This document shows positions 13,952 to 26,184 of a stretch of DNA of 64,000 nucleotides, piece after piece. Source of the stretch: Rhopalosiphum padi (taxonomy: Eukaryota; Arthropoda; Insecta; Hemiptera; Aphididae); assembly GCF_020882245.1 (NCBI RefSeq), contig NC_083598.1:10781178-10845177 (forward strand). The letters are read 5' to 3'. The first letter of the stretch is position 1. Each line of letters starts with the position of its first letter. The position numbers were made by a program, and so were the translations under genes. The notes under the pieces are model-generated. The model ran no database searches and was not told the origin of the DNA. It saw only the letters and a list, made by a program, of their open reading frames with translations.

Positions 13952-16900
13952 ATGTTTCTCGTACTTATTTATTGTATTTCATTATCCATCCTACAGGTAT
14001 AATTTAAATTGACTTTATATAATTTACTGTAATCAGAAATGATAAGTTAAAAAAGTTATTTGCTTACTGATTTAAATATAAATTTAACATATTTAAAAAA
14101 AATAGTTTATCGTTAGTAGTATTAATAAAAAATTAAGTAATATTAATGAAATCCATTTTTTAGTATAAAAATAAATATATTTAATAACAGATATATTGTA
14201 AGATTTGAGTAATACAAGTAGAAGATACTTGAAAATATAATTAATTACATTTTAATATTTTATTTTAAATCTTAACAATTTGTGTGAACAATCGTTCGAC
14301 ACGGTAAAAGTAAGTGAAAGTGAAATAAAGTGCAGTCCTCTATGATAATAGTTGCTGAACTATATTATTATTTTAATTCACACATACCTATTTTTTATAT
14401 TTACTTTTTTTTGTTTAAAATCGATTATTCATAGAATATTGGATAATACTATTATAATAATATTCTTTATAATATACATAATTTTTTTCATACTTTTATA
14501 TTAATTAAATAAAAATGACTAAATTAGTAAATTTTAAGCACACAGATAATATTACAAATGCAAATAAACATTAATACACCTAGTATTTTATTTTATTTTT
14601 ATTTTTTAAACTTCTATACTATTTATTTTTAACTTTATATTATAAATAAACTAATTCATTATTTTCAACTAATAGTGAATAATGTATAGTTTATTAATTG
14701 TAAATAATATATAAAACTTTAAGTTAAATTAACATAAGAAACTAACAAAAACAATATTTTTAACGTTTTCATTTATTTTTAGATCACTGGAGTTTCAGTT
14801 ACATGGAATTCTCCTGCAAGTAGAATATATTCATCTATAAACAGTAAATCGGTAAACATTAATTACATTTGATAATGTAAATTTTTAAATAAGGAAATAT
14901 TAGACAGGACAACACACATAATGTTGCACTTTTCTTTGAAAATTCTATTGATAATCAATTATTATTATATTTTAAAAATAAAATTAATTAATCCATAATT
15001 ATTACTAATTGAGAATATTTTTCAGATAACTAATATTTACAAACGTTAAACTCTTAAGTTATTTTTTAAATTTATCGTAAAACTTGTATTATATTCTTCA
15101 AATAAAATTAAATTTAAAATTTAAATAAATAAAGAAACAAACAAATTATTAATTTGCTATAGTTTTTTCGATCGATTATAAAATACTTTTTATCAATTTT
15201 AAATTAGACCTCTTTTTCTTTTTTATAATAAATTTTTACATTTTAAGGTACCAATATACAATGGGCGTTTACAGCAACAGTCTTCAACAATACAACCTTT
15301 TAGTATATCAGGAGGCACATTAACAAGTCTTAATGCAAATCAAAATCTGGAAATGTCATCTAACAGAGGTTTGGGGCTAAATACAAAGAAGATTCTTGTA
15401 AGACAAGACGGTCAACTTGCAGATAATAATGGTGACGGAGTGTCAGAAAATACAATTACTAATACTGGTTCCTCTGAAATAAGTGGTGGATCTTCAAAAT
15501 CTTCAACAAATATTCAATATGTTGATATTCCAGTTCAGGTTAAGGGACCTGAGTTATCAAGTATTTATCATGGAATAAATAAAAATAGCGAAACGAGCCG
15601 TATAAATGACGTTAGTAAATTGTATGAATCTAGTGGCATAGATAGAGGTTTTCAATTAGGAAATATAGGCATATTAGAAGAAGAGGGTAGAGGGTTTAAT
15701 GGGTCGGTCGGATCAATGCAATTTGGTAAACAAAATGAGGATAGAGCGGGTGGAGCTAGTGGAGAAGAAGGAGAAGAAGAAGAAGGTAGAGGATTCAGTG
15801 GATCAAAAGGATCTATAAGATTTCATAGAAAAAATGAGAATAGAGCAGGTGGATCTGGTGGAGAAGAAGAAGGAGAAGAAGAAGAAGGTAGAGGATTTAG
15901 CGGATCAAAAGGATCTATAAGAGTTGGTAAACAAAATGATGATAGATTTGGTGGAATGGGTGGGGAAGAAGGGGGTGTGGGTTTTAGTGGATCAAAAGGA
16001 TCTATAAGATTCGGTGGAAATAACGATGGTAGATTTGGTGGAATGGGTGGGGAAGAAGGGGGTGTGGGTTTTAGTGGATCAAAAGCATCTATAAGATTCG
16101 GTGGAAATAACGATGATAGATTTGGAGGATCGAGTGGGGAAGAAGGGGGTATAGGATTTAGTGGATCAAAAGGATCTATAAGAGTTGGTAAACAAAATGA
16201 TGATAGATATAGTGGATCGGGTGGGGACGAAGGGGGTGTGGGTTTTAGTGGATCAAAAGGATCTATTAGATTCGGTGAAAATAACGATGGTAGATTTGGT
16301 GGAATGGGTGGGGAAGAAGGGGGTGTGGGTTTTAGTGGATCAAAAGGATCTATAAGATTTGGTGGAAATAATGATGGTAGATTTGGAGGATCGGGTGGGG
16401 AAGAAGGGGGTGTGGGTTTTAGTGGATCAAAAGGATCTATAAGATTCGGTGGAAATAACGATGGTAGATTTGGTGGAATGGGTGGGGAAGAAGGGGGTGT
16501 GGGTTTTAGTGGATCAAAAGCATCTATAAGATTCGGTGGAAATAACGATGATAGATTTGGAGGATCGGGTGGGGAAGAAGGGGGTGTGGGTTTTAGTGGA
16601 TCAAAAGGATCTATAAGATTCGGTGGAAAAAATGATGGTAGATTTGGTGGAATGGGTGGGGATGAAGGGGGTATAGGATTTAGTGGATCAAAAGGATCTA
16701 TAAGATTCGGTGGAAAAAATGATGGTAAATTTGGAGGATCGGGTGGGGAAGAAGGGGGTGTGGGTTTTAGTGGATCAAAAGGATCTATAAGATTCGGTGG
16801 AAAAAATGATGGTAGATTTGGTGGAATGGGTGGGGAAGAAGGGGGTATAGGATTTAGTGGATCAAAAGGATCTATTAGATTCGGTGGAAAAAATGGTGGT

Positions 16901-17323
16901 AGATTTGGTGGATCTGGTGGGGAAGAAGGAGGTATAGGTTTTAGTGGATCAAAATTATCTATAAGAATCAGTGGTACAAATGATGGTAAAACTGATCGAT
17001 CAGGTGGAGGAAACATAAAAATTGGCGGAGGGCGTATAGCTCGTAAATTGTCAAAACTTAGAGACATTGGTAAAGTAAATCGAGGTGGTGAAAAGAGAAA
17101 TTTTAGAGGGTCAGTTGGAGGTTTACAATTTAGTAATGAAAATGGAGATAAAGAGTCGAATACTGTTAACATAAAAATGACTGGGGGAAATTATGGAAGT
17201 GGAAGATTTGGTAGTAATATTAAAAGTAACTCATTTAGAGGAGATAGTGGTATGAGTGAAGTAGGTGGTAGTAGATCATTTGGTGAAAGAAATATGTTCA
17301 GTAAAACTGGTGGAAATTATTAA
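13952..17323 (+). CDS. secreted Gly/Ser/Glu-rich tandem-repeat protein
   Basis: Three exons, all phase 0: 13952-13996, 14783-14851 and 15248-17323, giving 729 residues. Exon 1 encodes only MFLVLIYCISLSILQ, the hydrophobic core of a signal peptide. Exon 2 begins ITGVSVTWN. Exon 3 carries a polar, Ser/Thr/Asn-rich region, then residues about 187-626 with fifteen units built on GFSGSKGSIRFGG, followed by a charged linker and GGEEGG, and a Gly/Arg/Ser-rich tail. There are no cysteines in the repeat. Low-complexity, highly hydrophilic repeats suit an extracellular structural, adhesive or gel-forming material, but the family is not recognised and function is unknown. The large open frame on the opposite strand is a shadow of the repeat. 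Splice sites are canonical (cag|gtataa, tttag|atc, tcg|gtaaac, ttaag|gta). The next gene downstream shares the same exon plan. Confidence 0.8.
15692..17011 (+). repeat. coding tandem repeat, 87-bp unit in a 174-bp higher-order pattern
   Basis: About fifteen tandem units fall within the large exon of the Gly-rich gene. From the third unit on, each is 29 codons (87 bp). The first two are longer because of extra Glu codons (EEGEEEE). Over much of the array units alternate between GGMGGEEGG and GGSGGEEGG, giving a two-unit (58-codon) pattern. Nearly identical units point to recent unequal exchange. The edge units are the most diverged (GFNGSVGSMQ first; SKLSIRISG last). Confidence 0.92.
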
Positions 17324-18860
17324 GGTAGAACTTAAAATTATCAGCAATAATAACAAATTGAAATTAAATGTTTTTTTGTAAAATTATATTTAATTTATTC
17401 AGAAAACATATTTGTTTTTAATATTTTACATTTGTTAGCTCTATAATTTGTCTCAGTTACAATAATAATACTATTATTTTTATAAAAAAAATCAAACAGT
17501 TTATTTAAATATTATTTGTTAAGTGAAATTTGTAACATATTATATTAATCATTATATATTATTATATTCCTATTATATATATATATATATATATAAATCT
17601 ATATTTTTTTTTAAAACCGGTTTTTAAATCATTGATAAAACTATAAAATTACATAAAAGTATAAAAAATTTCTTATTTTGATACATTATTAATAATTGAA
17701 TGTTATGTATATTGTGTGTAGTGCATGTTCATTTATCTGAAAAAAATATTATATAATCTTGATACGTTTAACAAATAATGAATTTAGTGATGAACTGATG
17801 ACTAGGGCTTGGAAGTTCTAGCAAATTCCTATATTTTTTTTGTAAGTGATTGAACATGGAAAGTAAGATACAACTTTGTTTCACACTTTCCTGGTATTAT
17901 TTTGCTAATAATCAATGTATACTCGTACATAGTTACGGTTTTTAGTGTCATTTTGCTAATTTAGAGTTGTAAAGTATATTATAGGTATATTTTTATATAA
18001 TAAAGAAATAAACAATATAACATATAACTCCACTAAAGAATACAAATATTCGAATGAAAACATGTATTTTGATTACGTTTCACATATAGTTGGTACCGGT
18101 TGTTATTACCGATTACATTAGATAATTTATTCTATTTATTTTCAATAATTTGGTTATTTTTCAAATTTATGTCGAATGCATTATAATATAATTATCGGAT
18201 TCATTGTATTTATGTTCCAAAACTAACTAATAGGTCCTAAATACCTACTATCAATTATCATATTCTATAAAAAAAATTGATAAGAATTTTATTTCGCATA
18301 ATTACTAATTTTTTAAGTGCATAATATCTCTTTATGAGTTTTTATTAAGAGCTATAACCTCTGAGCCCTGGAAATGACCATAATATATTAGTAGTTAATA
18401 CACCAATAATGAAGTAAGTACAGAAAATTACACAAAATAACTGTAAAATAATTGTATAATTCTATATATATTATATAAATTCTATAATAAAAGTAGTGAG
18501 AACCACTGAAGCTTTAATTATCATAATTATGACACCAACTTTTTATGAGGAAAAATATTTAGTAATTTAGTGTATCACAGCTTTATATATAAATTATTGT
18601 TTCAAGATCAGTTCTTTATAATTTATTCATACATAAATAGATTTTATCGTATAAATGATACAAAAATAATAAACACCATGACATATTATATACTTTCTTC
18701 TTTATTTTTATACATTTCGTGTATGTAGCCGAGAGGTTATTTCAGCACTAAACAATTTCTACGAACAATTTATGGACGTTTTGTCATTCTCTTAAGCATT
18801 TAAATTTAAATTAAAGACAAGTATTAGCTATTTTATCGTATCGTCAAGAAATTATATTTA
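17324..18860. other. intergenic AT-rich DNA with TA microsatellite
   Basis: No gene is supported. A long TA run occupies about 17570-17596. ATTAAA near 17362 or AATAAA near 17999 could serve as the polyadenylation signal of the upstream Gly-rich gene. A gtgagaaccactg word near 18498 resembles one end of a hAT element, but no partner end could be assigned. Confidence 0.45.
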
Positions 18861-18880
18861 TCGTTAGTATTAATGTAGTA

Positions 18881-18950
18881 CAGAGGTTGAGAACCTTTAA
18901 ACTCATGAGCCATGGAACCTGAAGATAATTTTTAAAAATTCAGAGATACC
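18881..18950. mobile_element. one end of a hAT-like element (fragment)
   Basis: The sequence beginning CAGAGGTTGAGAACC, followed by a 'ctcatgagcc' type word, is typical of hAT superfamily terminal repeats in animals. A matching opposite end was not found nearby, so this is probably a truncated copy. Confidence 0.3.
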
Positions 18951-19164
18951 CAATGGTAGCTGTATATTGTGTATTTTTATATTTATATTTTATAACTTAG
19001 GTTTTCTCAAGAAAAGTGTACTGTAGCGTAATGTAAATATTTTAATTTGTTAGTATGCATAAAAATATCATAAATCACTAATTATGCATAGGCGTGTTGG
19101 ATTTGATGATGACACATTCTACAGTTTAAACAATATTTTATAAATGTATATCTTATTTATATAT

Positions 19165-19425
19165 ATAATTCTACTGTACGTGTGTATGTCACTAAGCTCC
19201 TCCTAAACGGCTGGACCGATTTGAATGAATTTTTTTTGTATGCGCTTGGGTGACGCCCTTGATGGTTTAGATTCACAAATCAACCCGATAAAGTTAATTT
19301 TTAGTGCACCCCTACATTGCTTAACGAACCTCTGTACAAAATTTCAAGTATTTTTAATTGTTTAATAATTGTTTGTTATTTTTTCTAGCGGTTGCTAGAA
19401 TACTAAAAATATCAAAAAATTAAAA
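19165..19425. repeat. dispersed insect repeat with AAACGGCTGGACCGATTT core
   Basis: This patch contains cctaaacggctggaccgatt, then gatgaattttt-like and gcttgggtgac-like words in the order seen in a dispersed element found in many insect genomes. That recognition comes from memory and the superfamily is uncertain. It carries no open frame. Confidence 0.4.
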
Positions 19426-19429
19426 AAAA

Positions 19430-20455
19430 AACAGATATACTCGTAGTAAACTTAATAAATTAGATAAAATTTAATTTCATTATTTTGAATGTAAAAAAAA
19501 TTGTAGCTTTTACATTAACATAATGAAAAATGTAATTCATATAAAATTATTTTGGAAACTTAAGCCTCTATAATGTTCTTAAATGTTTTATTAATATTTC
19601 ATTGATATAAGACTATAAGTAATTAATAAGAATCAACATTTTAATTATTAATAATTAACACATTAATATTTGTTATTATTTTATCATTAACATATAATAA
19701 ACTAATTAATAATAACACTTTATGAATAAAAAAAATACGAAAACATAAAATGACTGAAAAATAATAATGCAACGTTGAATGCAAAAATTACTTATTTTAC
19801 GTTTTTAAATACAAAAAACATTGAATAGTATATAATTGTTTTTGTGTAAGTCAAACAAGAATTATGTAAAATTTAGTGTTTATGATTAGAAAACAATGTA
19901 ATTGCAAACTGCAGTTATTATGACAAACACATGTTCTATTGTGTATCTGAGATAACTATTGTAGTTTTACTGGACTTAATACAGAAATACTGAATTTAAA
20001 TAAAGTAGAAATAATTTAGTGACCAAAATTTTAAGTTCTAAAAACAATAAATGTAGTGTATCTTAGAATAGTTTAAAGATAAAAGCACCATCATTAGTAA
20101 TATGTATGATCTTAACAGTCTTGTAGGTATTGATTGTGTATTATTATTTAATAAAATTATTTTAACATATTGGTATATAATTTTACACGACAATGAATGT
20201 ATTTTTTTTTATTGTATACAATTATCTAAAATATTTGTAAACCAGTTGTTTACAAAATAAAAAACACCTAAAAATTATATGATAAAATATAAAATATTCA
20301 ACAAAAAAAATCACACAAAACAGTATATAAACCAATAAGATTTTTTTTTATTCGAAATAAATAATAATAATACATCTCCGTTAACAGTGTTGAAGATATT
20401 AATACATATTATATAATATAAAACACTAACACTACGGTTAAGCCATCTATTTTTT
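19430..20455. other. AT-rich non-coding stretch
   Basis: Nothing beyond A/T-rich simple sequence was seen. No splice-supported open frame exists on either strand. Confidence 0.5.
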
Positions 20456-20459
20456 TCAT

Positions 20460-20840
20460 TAAACACGGGAGTAGAGGCGGTTATGATGTTAACAGTAATG
20501 TCGAAGAAGTTGTAGACTACTGAGATTACTGATCCGAATGAATCAGACAGCGAAAATAGATCGGATTACAATATAGTATTTGGTGTGATTAGAAGTGATA
20601 TTGAGTAACCAAAAACGGCCAAGACACAATACAATACAGAGAATTTGCAAGTGAATGCTGCACGAAGTGTATGGCATAGAGAAGAAGTTGATAATAAGTC
20701 GAAGAGAAAAACTTTCAAAACCCGCTACAGGCGTTCGCCACTGGACGTATTATACATTATAAACGTGTTGTACTATTGCTTAAATCTGACTAATCTGAGT
20801 AAGTCTGTAAAGTTATTCATACATTATAATGACATATAAA
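20460..20840 (+). pseudogene. possible decayed coding sequence, unidentified
   Basis: Base composition rises and short plus-strand frames of coding appearance adjoin each other, one reading an acidic TEITDPNESDSENRSDY-like stretch and another a basic SKRKTFKTRYRR-like stretch at 20645-20839. They are separated by stops and frame changes. An acidic Asp/Ser/Glu segment followed by basic sequence is seen at the start of some DNA transposases, but no catalytic motif is present, so a transposon fossil is only one possibility. Confidence 0.2.
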
Positions 20841-21107
20841 TATAGTAACAATGACGATCGTAAGCGATATAACGAAAAACATCAACTATCCGAAAACACT
20901 GTATAAAATAACACTAATATTTAACAGACGACATAGAACATACCGTACATAATAATAATATAAAGATCCAATAATATTATTATGATTATGTTATGATGAG
21001 ACACTGAAGCAATTGTATTGATCCACGGTAGTAGTGTAGCTAAATTGCCTACTTATTCCGCCGTGTGATCGTAATTATTATTATTATTATTGCAATATTT
21101 ACGAAAA

Positions 21108-21284
21108 ATGTCAACCTTGTGGAAACACCGAAAATTGATACGAAAAGAATCGACCATCGAGTTAGATATCATACACTTAACAAAAACATATCGAACTAAT
21201 ATAAAATTATGTATAATGGATTCATTGACGAGGAGTGCAAAACTTAAAGCGTGGAAAGCACACAACGTTGGTCTTGGTATATAA
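21108..21284 (+). CDS. short open frame, possible orphan exon
   Basis: An ATG-initiated frame of 58 residues (MSTLWKHRKLIRKEST at its start) is basic, with amphipathic character and more balanced codon use than nearby chance frames. A donor-like cttg|gtatat lies just before the stop, so it could instead be a first coding exon. There is no signal peptide and no recognised domain. It lies 440 nt after another broken coding trace and may be part of the same decayed element. Confidence 0.2.
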   Translation: MSTLWKHRKLIRKESTIELDIIHLTKTYRTNIKLCIMDSLTRSAKLKAWKAHNVGLGI

Positions 21285-21289
21285 TACAG

Positions 21290-22780
21290 ATATTTTAATT
21301 GTCATACATTCATTGTTACGAACAAAATACATATTTTTTATTGTTCTGAAGAATAGTAAATTAAAGAAAAATGCTAAATAGCTAGAAAATACTTAAATTT
21401 GCATCACTTTAATAATCAAAAATCTTAAAATATTCAAAAATATACAAAAAATAATGTTGTGTTTAGATTTCTCATACCCCAAATAAGATTTTTATTTGAC
21501 TATATGCATAGTACTATTCATTATACTATATTCATTAAATTATCCATAAAATATTTACAAATGGAAGAAGTCTTAAGCCTGGAGTTAAGTATATTACAAC
21601 TTACAATTTATGTTAATTATTGTTTTTCAATATGACATATTTTCCAATAATTACATTTATTGTTATGTCCAAATCGCCAGTGGCATTATTTTCTTGTAAA
21701 TGTTTAAAAAAAATATTTTACATATTAGTTCAATACTCAATTATAAAATATTATTACGTAACAGTCACATATTACTATACCAAACATTATACTTGAGCTA
21801 TAAATATTTAATCAATTATTGACCATTAACCTGTTTTTATAGTAGCTAAGACTCACGTTAAACATAAATTGTGCGATATATAAAAAGTAATACTTAAAAT
21901 AATAATATGATGGACGGTCTGTATCTACTAAGATGACAGTTGTGAAATTAAGTAGGTAGTATAAATTATGTATACATATACATATAATGTACGTATTACT
22001 AAGAATATTTATGTATCAGTAGGTATATAAAAATAGTATCATAACTTAAAGTATTTTATTTTAGTTATGGAGGGGGGGGGGTAAAATATTATAAATATTT
22101 TTTACTTATTATATCCAAGAATTAAATGTGAGACAAGAGAAGGAGGTGACTTCTAACCATTAAATAATTTATCAATAATAAATTTATACATTTAAAAATG
22201 ATATAGCAATTATTAGCAGTTCTCATAGTTTTGTATATTTGCTTAATTAATTAAACTATATCAAGTCAAAACACTAAAGTTTATCCATATTATAATTAGC
22301 AAAACTTTAAGTGTATTTTTTATAGTATAGTATATTTATTATTTTGATGATAAATGAGTATTATTAGGTAAATAAAAAATATAGGTATACTAACTATAAC
22401 GAGACCATTTATCAAATTTTAAAGAGCTATTATGAAACTTGTCACCTGTTGTCCTTAGTATAAGCTAATGTAAAAGGTTCGCCACTTCGAAATCACTTTC
22501 GAAAATAATAATATAAAAAAGGTTCTAAAAATAAAAATTATTAATTGTATACATTAATAATTACACCTTAATATTTTTGCAGAATATTTGTTTCACCTGT
22601 GTGAAACAAATATTACACATTTTTCATTATATTTTACAATAGTTGACTCTACTTGTTATTTTTTTTTTTTTGTTTTCTATATTATGTGAAATTATGTAAA
22701 ATACAGTTTGGTTACAATAAAACAATATAGCAGATTATGAACACGTGTTCTGTTGTATAATAGCGATAACTTTATGTTTT
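21290..22780. other. intergenic stretch upstream of the basic secreted gene
   Basis: Non-coding sequence. It holds a run of ten G (22072-22081), rare in this AT-rich DNA, and the perfect hairpin listed separately. No gene is supported. Confidence 0.5.
22583..22614. repeat. perfect 14-bp inverted repeat with 4-nt loop
   Basis: The arms AATATTTGTTTCAC and GTGAAACAAATATT flank the loop CTGT. They are perfectly complementary over 14 bp. It lies about 250 nt upstream of the ATG of the 289-residue secreted gene. It could be a hairpin, a dimeric factor site or a tiny transposon relic. Confidence 0.85.
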
Positions 22781-22787
22781 AAACACA

Positions 22788-22796
22788 ATATATAAA
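22788..22796 (+). promoter_or_regulatory. TATA box of the 289-residue secreted gene
   Basis: The sequence aatatataaagg lies about 75 nt before the ATG at 22867. A transcription start about 30 nt downstream gives a short leader. The position fits a focused core promoter. Confidence 0.5.
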
Positions 22797-22866
22797 GGAC
22801 ACAGAAAGAAGAAAATATAAGTTATTTAGTTTTAGGAGACATATTTTTTGGTTTTCCTGGTTCAAG

Positions 22867-25412
22867 ATGAAGACTCTATTCGTTTTATGTATAGCTGTAA
22901 CAATTCTACAGGTTTGTTATTAATTCGACTTTTTTTTTTAATATTAGGTAATTTTTTTTTATTATTGTTTATTACCTAATGTTTAAACACATTTATGAGA
23001 AGTTTTTAAAATGGTATAGGTAGATTTTTTTTTACGTTTGACAACAATTTTTATTTCTTAATATTACTTAAGACTTGAAAATTTAGAACAATACCTAGGT
23101 TCTTCATTCATTTTTCTAAAATAAATTTAAAATTTTTGTCCAAACATAAAGTAGCATTTTTAGATTTTGAATGAAAAGATGAATACCTATATATTGGTTT
23201 TACAGTTATGTGTGTTTTTTTTGTTTTTATAATTTTTATGTCTGTTATCACATGGAAATTTTCAATCATAACCAGTTTTTGTTATAACTGTTATAAGTAA
23301 TTCAAACAGTTAATAACATTCGGTATTTTAATTTACAAACAAATATTCAGGTACAAGTTTATTAGACATTATACACAATAATTTTCAAAATATCTTGGAT
23401 CTTTTTTTGCCAGTTATTGATAATTTTGAAACTTAAATAGTTTGATTTAGCGTATAAAAAGTTTAAAACATTTATAAAAAAATCCTCATACGTTGTTATT
23501 CTAGATACCTAATCTGTTAATTTTTGTAAAGATATATCAACTTCAAATTTCAACAAGTTTGGATATTTTTATTTCGAAAATTCTAAAATGTATACCCTTA
23601 GGTGTATGATACAATAACAGCTTTTAAGGTTAATAACACTTCAGTGTAAATTGTTTTAATTATATTTTATATTTAAATTTAGCATCGAGTCCACCAGAGT
23701 CTGAGCTTTCTTTGATGAGTGTAAAATTTTCGGGGATAAAATTTGTTAAAAGGTTATACAAATAAGGGGATTTCTGTGATTTTTAAAGCTGATTATAATT
23801 TGTACTTAAGTCCAAATTTATTTTGAATTTTATCATAGGTTCATCGAAATATTATTTCGTTCAAGTGGAGTAACTGACATGTGTGTCTGTGTGAGGTGTA
23901 AGTGTCCATAATATGTAAACAGAACTATAATTACAATAATATGCTTATTGTACAAACAAATTATGTATCATTTTAAAATGAAAAAAAATATTTATAATAT
24001 AAACCTACTCAATACCTACATATTATACTATATAATATATAATTATACTAAAATTAATAAATAAATATGTTTTAGGTTTTTGATGTATCCATCACTGGAA
24101 TTTCAGCATTGGTAAATATAAATAAAAAATATATTTTAGTTTATTTGATTGAAAAAATGAAACCAATATAAAAGTAGGTGTTTATGATAAAAAAAATAGA
24201 AAACCGAAGAAAAATAAATAAAAATAGATGTAAGAATATTGATTCATTCAGTCTCATTTAAGATGTCGTAGTAATTGTCTATTATAATTATAACCTTAGA
24301 GGCATAGAAACCTACTTTAAAATAATAAATTACTTACCTAGGTATTATCATAAATACCAATTCAAAGAATAGGTAAGTAGTTGTGTAGGTACCTACCTAT
24401 GGTATATACAGGTTTAGAGTATACTGTAGTTAAAAAATGAATATTATGAAGGAGTTCTCATAGTATAATATTCAACATTTTGTATTTAAAAAAATATTCT
24501 ATTAGAATATAATAATATAATGGGTAATCTCAATTGTTTAATTATTATATCGTTGAAATAAATTAAATTAACTAAAATTTATCTAATTATTACTATTTAT
24601 TTATTTTTTTGGTTGAAATCTAGAAACCAGATCCATCAAGCCCTACACCCAGAGAAGCTGTTGATCCGGGATCAGGAAAACCAAGAGTCAAGCCTAGAGC
24701 AATAACAAAACCAAATGGAACTCCAGAAAGCAAGCCCACTAATCCTGAACCAACCAACGGCGAACCTGAAACAAATCCAGACAAAGAGGGATCGTCAGAA
24801 GCTGAACCAACGACAATAAAAGAATCGGGTAGAAGAGTTTTAAGAACGGCGAAGAGGATAGCCAGCAGACGAGGAGCCGGTTTATTAAATAGATTCACTG
24901 GGCTCTTGAAAACGGCCAACAATACAGCCGACTTTTTTGGAAGATTTTTGCGAGACCGGTCGAAGAATGTGAAAGACGTGGCTAGGGAGAGTATGGGTTT
25001 GGTGTCGAGTTTCAGTGACAGATCAACAAATGGAGCAAAACATTTAATAAAAAGCGCCAGAGTTATCGGTGACCAGGGTGCAAACACAATGTATTCCACG
25101 TTGCAAAAATCTACGAGCTTGGGTAAAAATTTAGTTAAATTAGGAGGGACTGTTGTGGACACGCCGATTTCTATAGGCGAAGACGTAGTGAGTACCGGAA
25201 ACAACATTGCAAAAATACCGAGTAAAGTATCGAGAATTATTAGCGAAGGTGCGGTCAAACCGCTTTTGAATAAATTCGGACCAAACAGCGACGAAGAAGA
25301 AGAACCCGAAGAAGAACCAGAAGTAGAAAATCCACCCAAAATCGAAACCCCAAAAGCCCCGACTCCGGCTGCACCAACCACTCGGAAACCAATAAATAAA
25401 AAACCGACATAA
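22867..25412 (+). CDS. secreted basic protein with acidic tail, unknown family
   Basis: Three phase-0 exons: 22867-22911, 24076-24111 and 24624-25412, giving 289 residues. Exon 1 encodes just MKTLFVLCIAVTILQ, a clear signal peptide core. The 36-nt exon 2 encodes VFDVSITGISAL. Exon 3 starts with a Pro/Glu/Thr-rich segment (about 28-90), then a basic, amphipathic helix-rich region (about 90-245) with repeated Ser/Lys/Gly/Val patterns and no cysteine, then an acidic run (SDEEEEPEEEPE, from about 249) and a Pro/Thr/Lys tail. No domain is recognised. The exon plan (45-nt first exon ending ILQ, mini-exon with ITG.S) matches the Gly-rich gene upstream, suggesting common origin or exon sharing. Secretion is predicted. 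An effector or lipid/membrane-associated role is speculation. Confidence 0.8.
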
Positions 25413-25774
25413 TAACGGTTTAATTGATAAGCTCGTAGATAATTATCATGTTGTCATATCGATAATATTTGTAAAAAGTAGTACATACCTATATAACATA
25501 TAATTGACTGGCATGCGGGTTAAAAGGGAATAAGCAGGTTAAATTTGCTACCTACTTACTTTTTAAGAGACGAAAAAATTATTTTATGTATGACTGTATC
25601 GACTGAAAAGACTTAAAAATATAAAAATAATAAAAATCAAATATTTTGGTTATGAAATTTACATAGAACATTTAACATTTTATTAAACGAGATACTGTAA
25701 CGATAGAAAAAATGCCTTATTCCCTTTTACGCGCTCATTCTCCAATAATATAGGTAATATTGTACTGTTAAAAT

Positions 25775-25809
25775 AATAAACAATATAAAACTATAATGAC
25801 TTATTTATT
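25775..25809. terminator. facing polyadenylation signals of convergent genes
   Basis: A plus-strand AATAAA (25775-25780) can serve the 289-residue secreted gene, which ends at 25412. A minus-strand AATAAA (25804-25809) can serve TTC21B, which ends at 26185. If both are used, the two 3' ends nearly meet or overlap. Confidence 0.4.
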
Positions 25810-26184
25810 ATATTGGTAAAAAGCAAACAATAATTTTGTTACTCTACAATTCTTTATCACTACCGTCAGGCCATAGATTATAACTATAATATCTGGGTTC
25901 TGTGAAAAGTCTAGAATTGAGTTATCAAAAAATATTTAATGTTTGCATTAAATGATTCAGCATTGTGCAATATCCAATTATCAACACCAACATGTTTTCT
26001 TTTTGTCAATGTGTGTCTGTACGATTCTAGTAAAATCAATATGTTAAAGTAAAATAAGAAAAGATGACAAAAACATATAATCTCTCAAAAGTACAGTTAT
26101 TTTTGAAAGTTACTACATTTTATGATACATTATGGTGATTTGAAAAGTAAACATAATAAAATAAATTAACTTTTACACAGTTAG

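Noticed and set aside
15823..17172. Large Pro-rich open frame (449 residues) on the minus strand
   Set aside because: It is the antisense of the coding repeat array. Gly codons (GGN) read as Pro (NCC) on the other strand, and the plus-strand gene has a signal exon, splice sites and a longer frame.
24620..25381. 253-residue minus-strand open frame
   Set aside because: It is antisense to the large exon of the plus-strand secreted gene, which continues in frame from a signal peptide exon through canonical splice sites.
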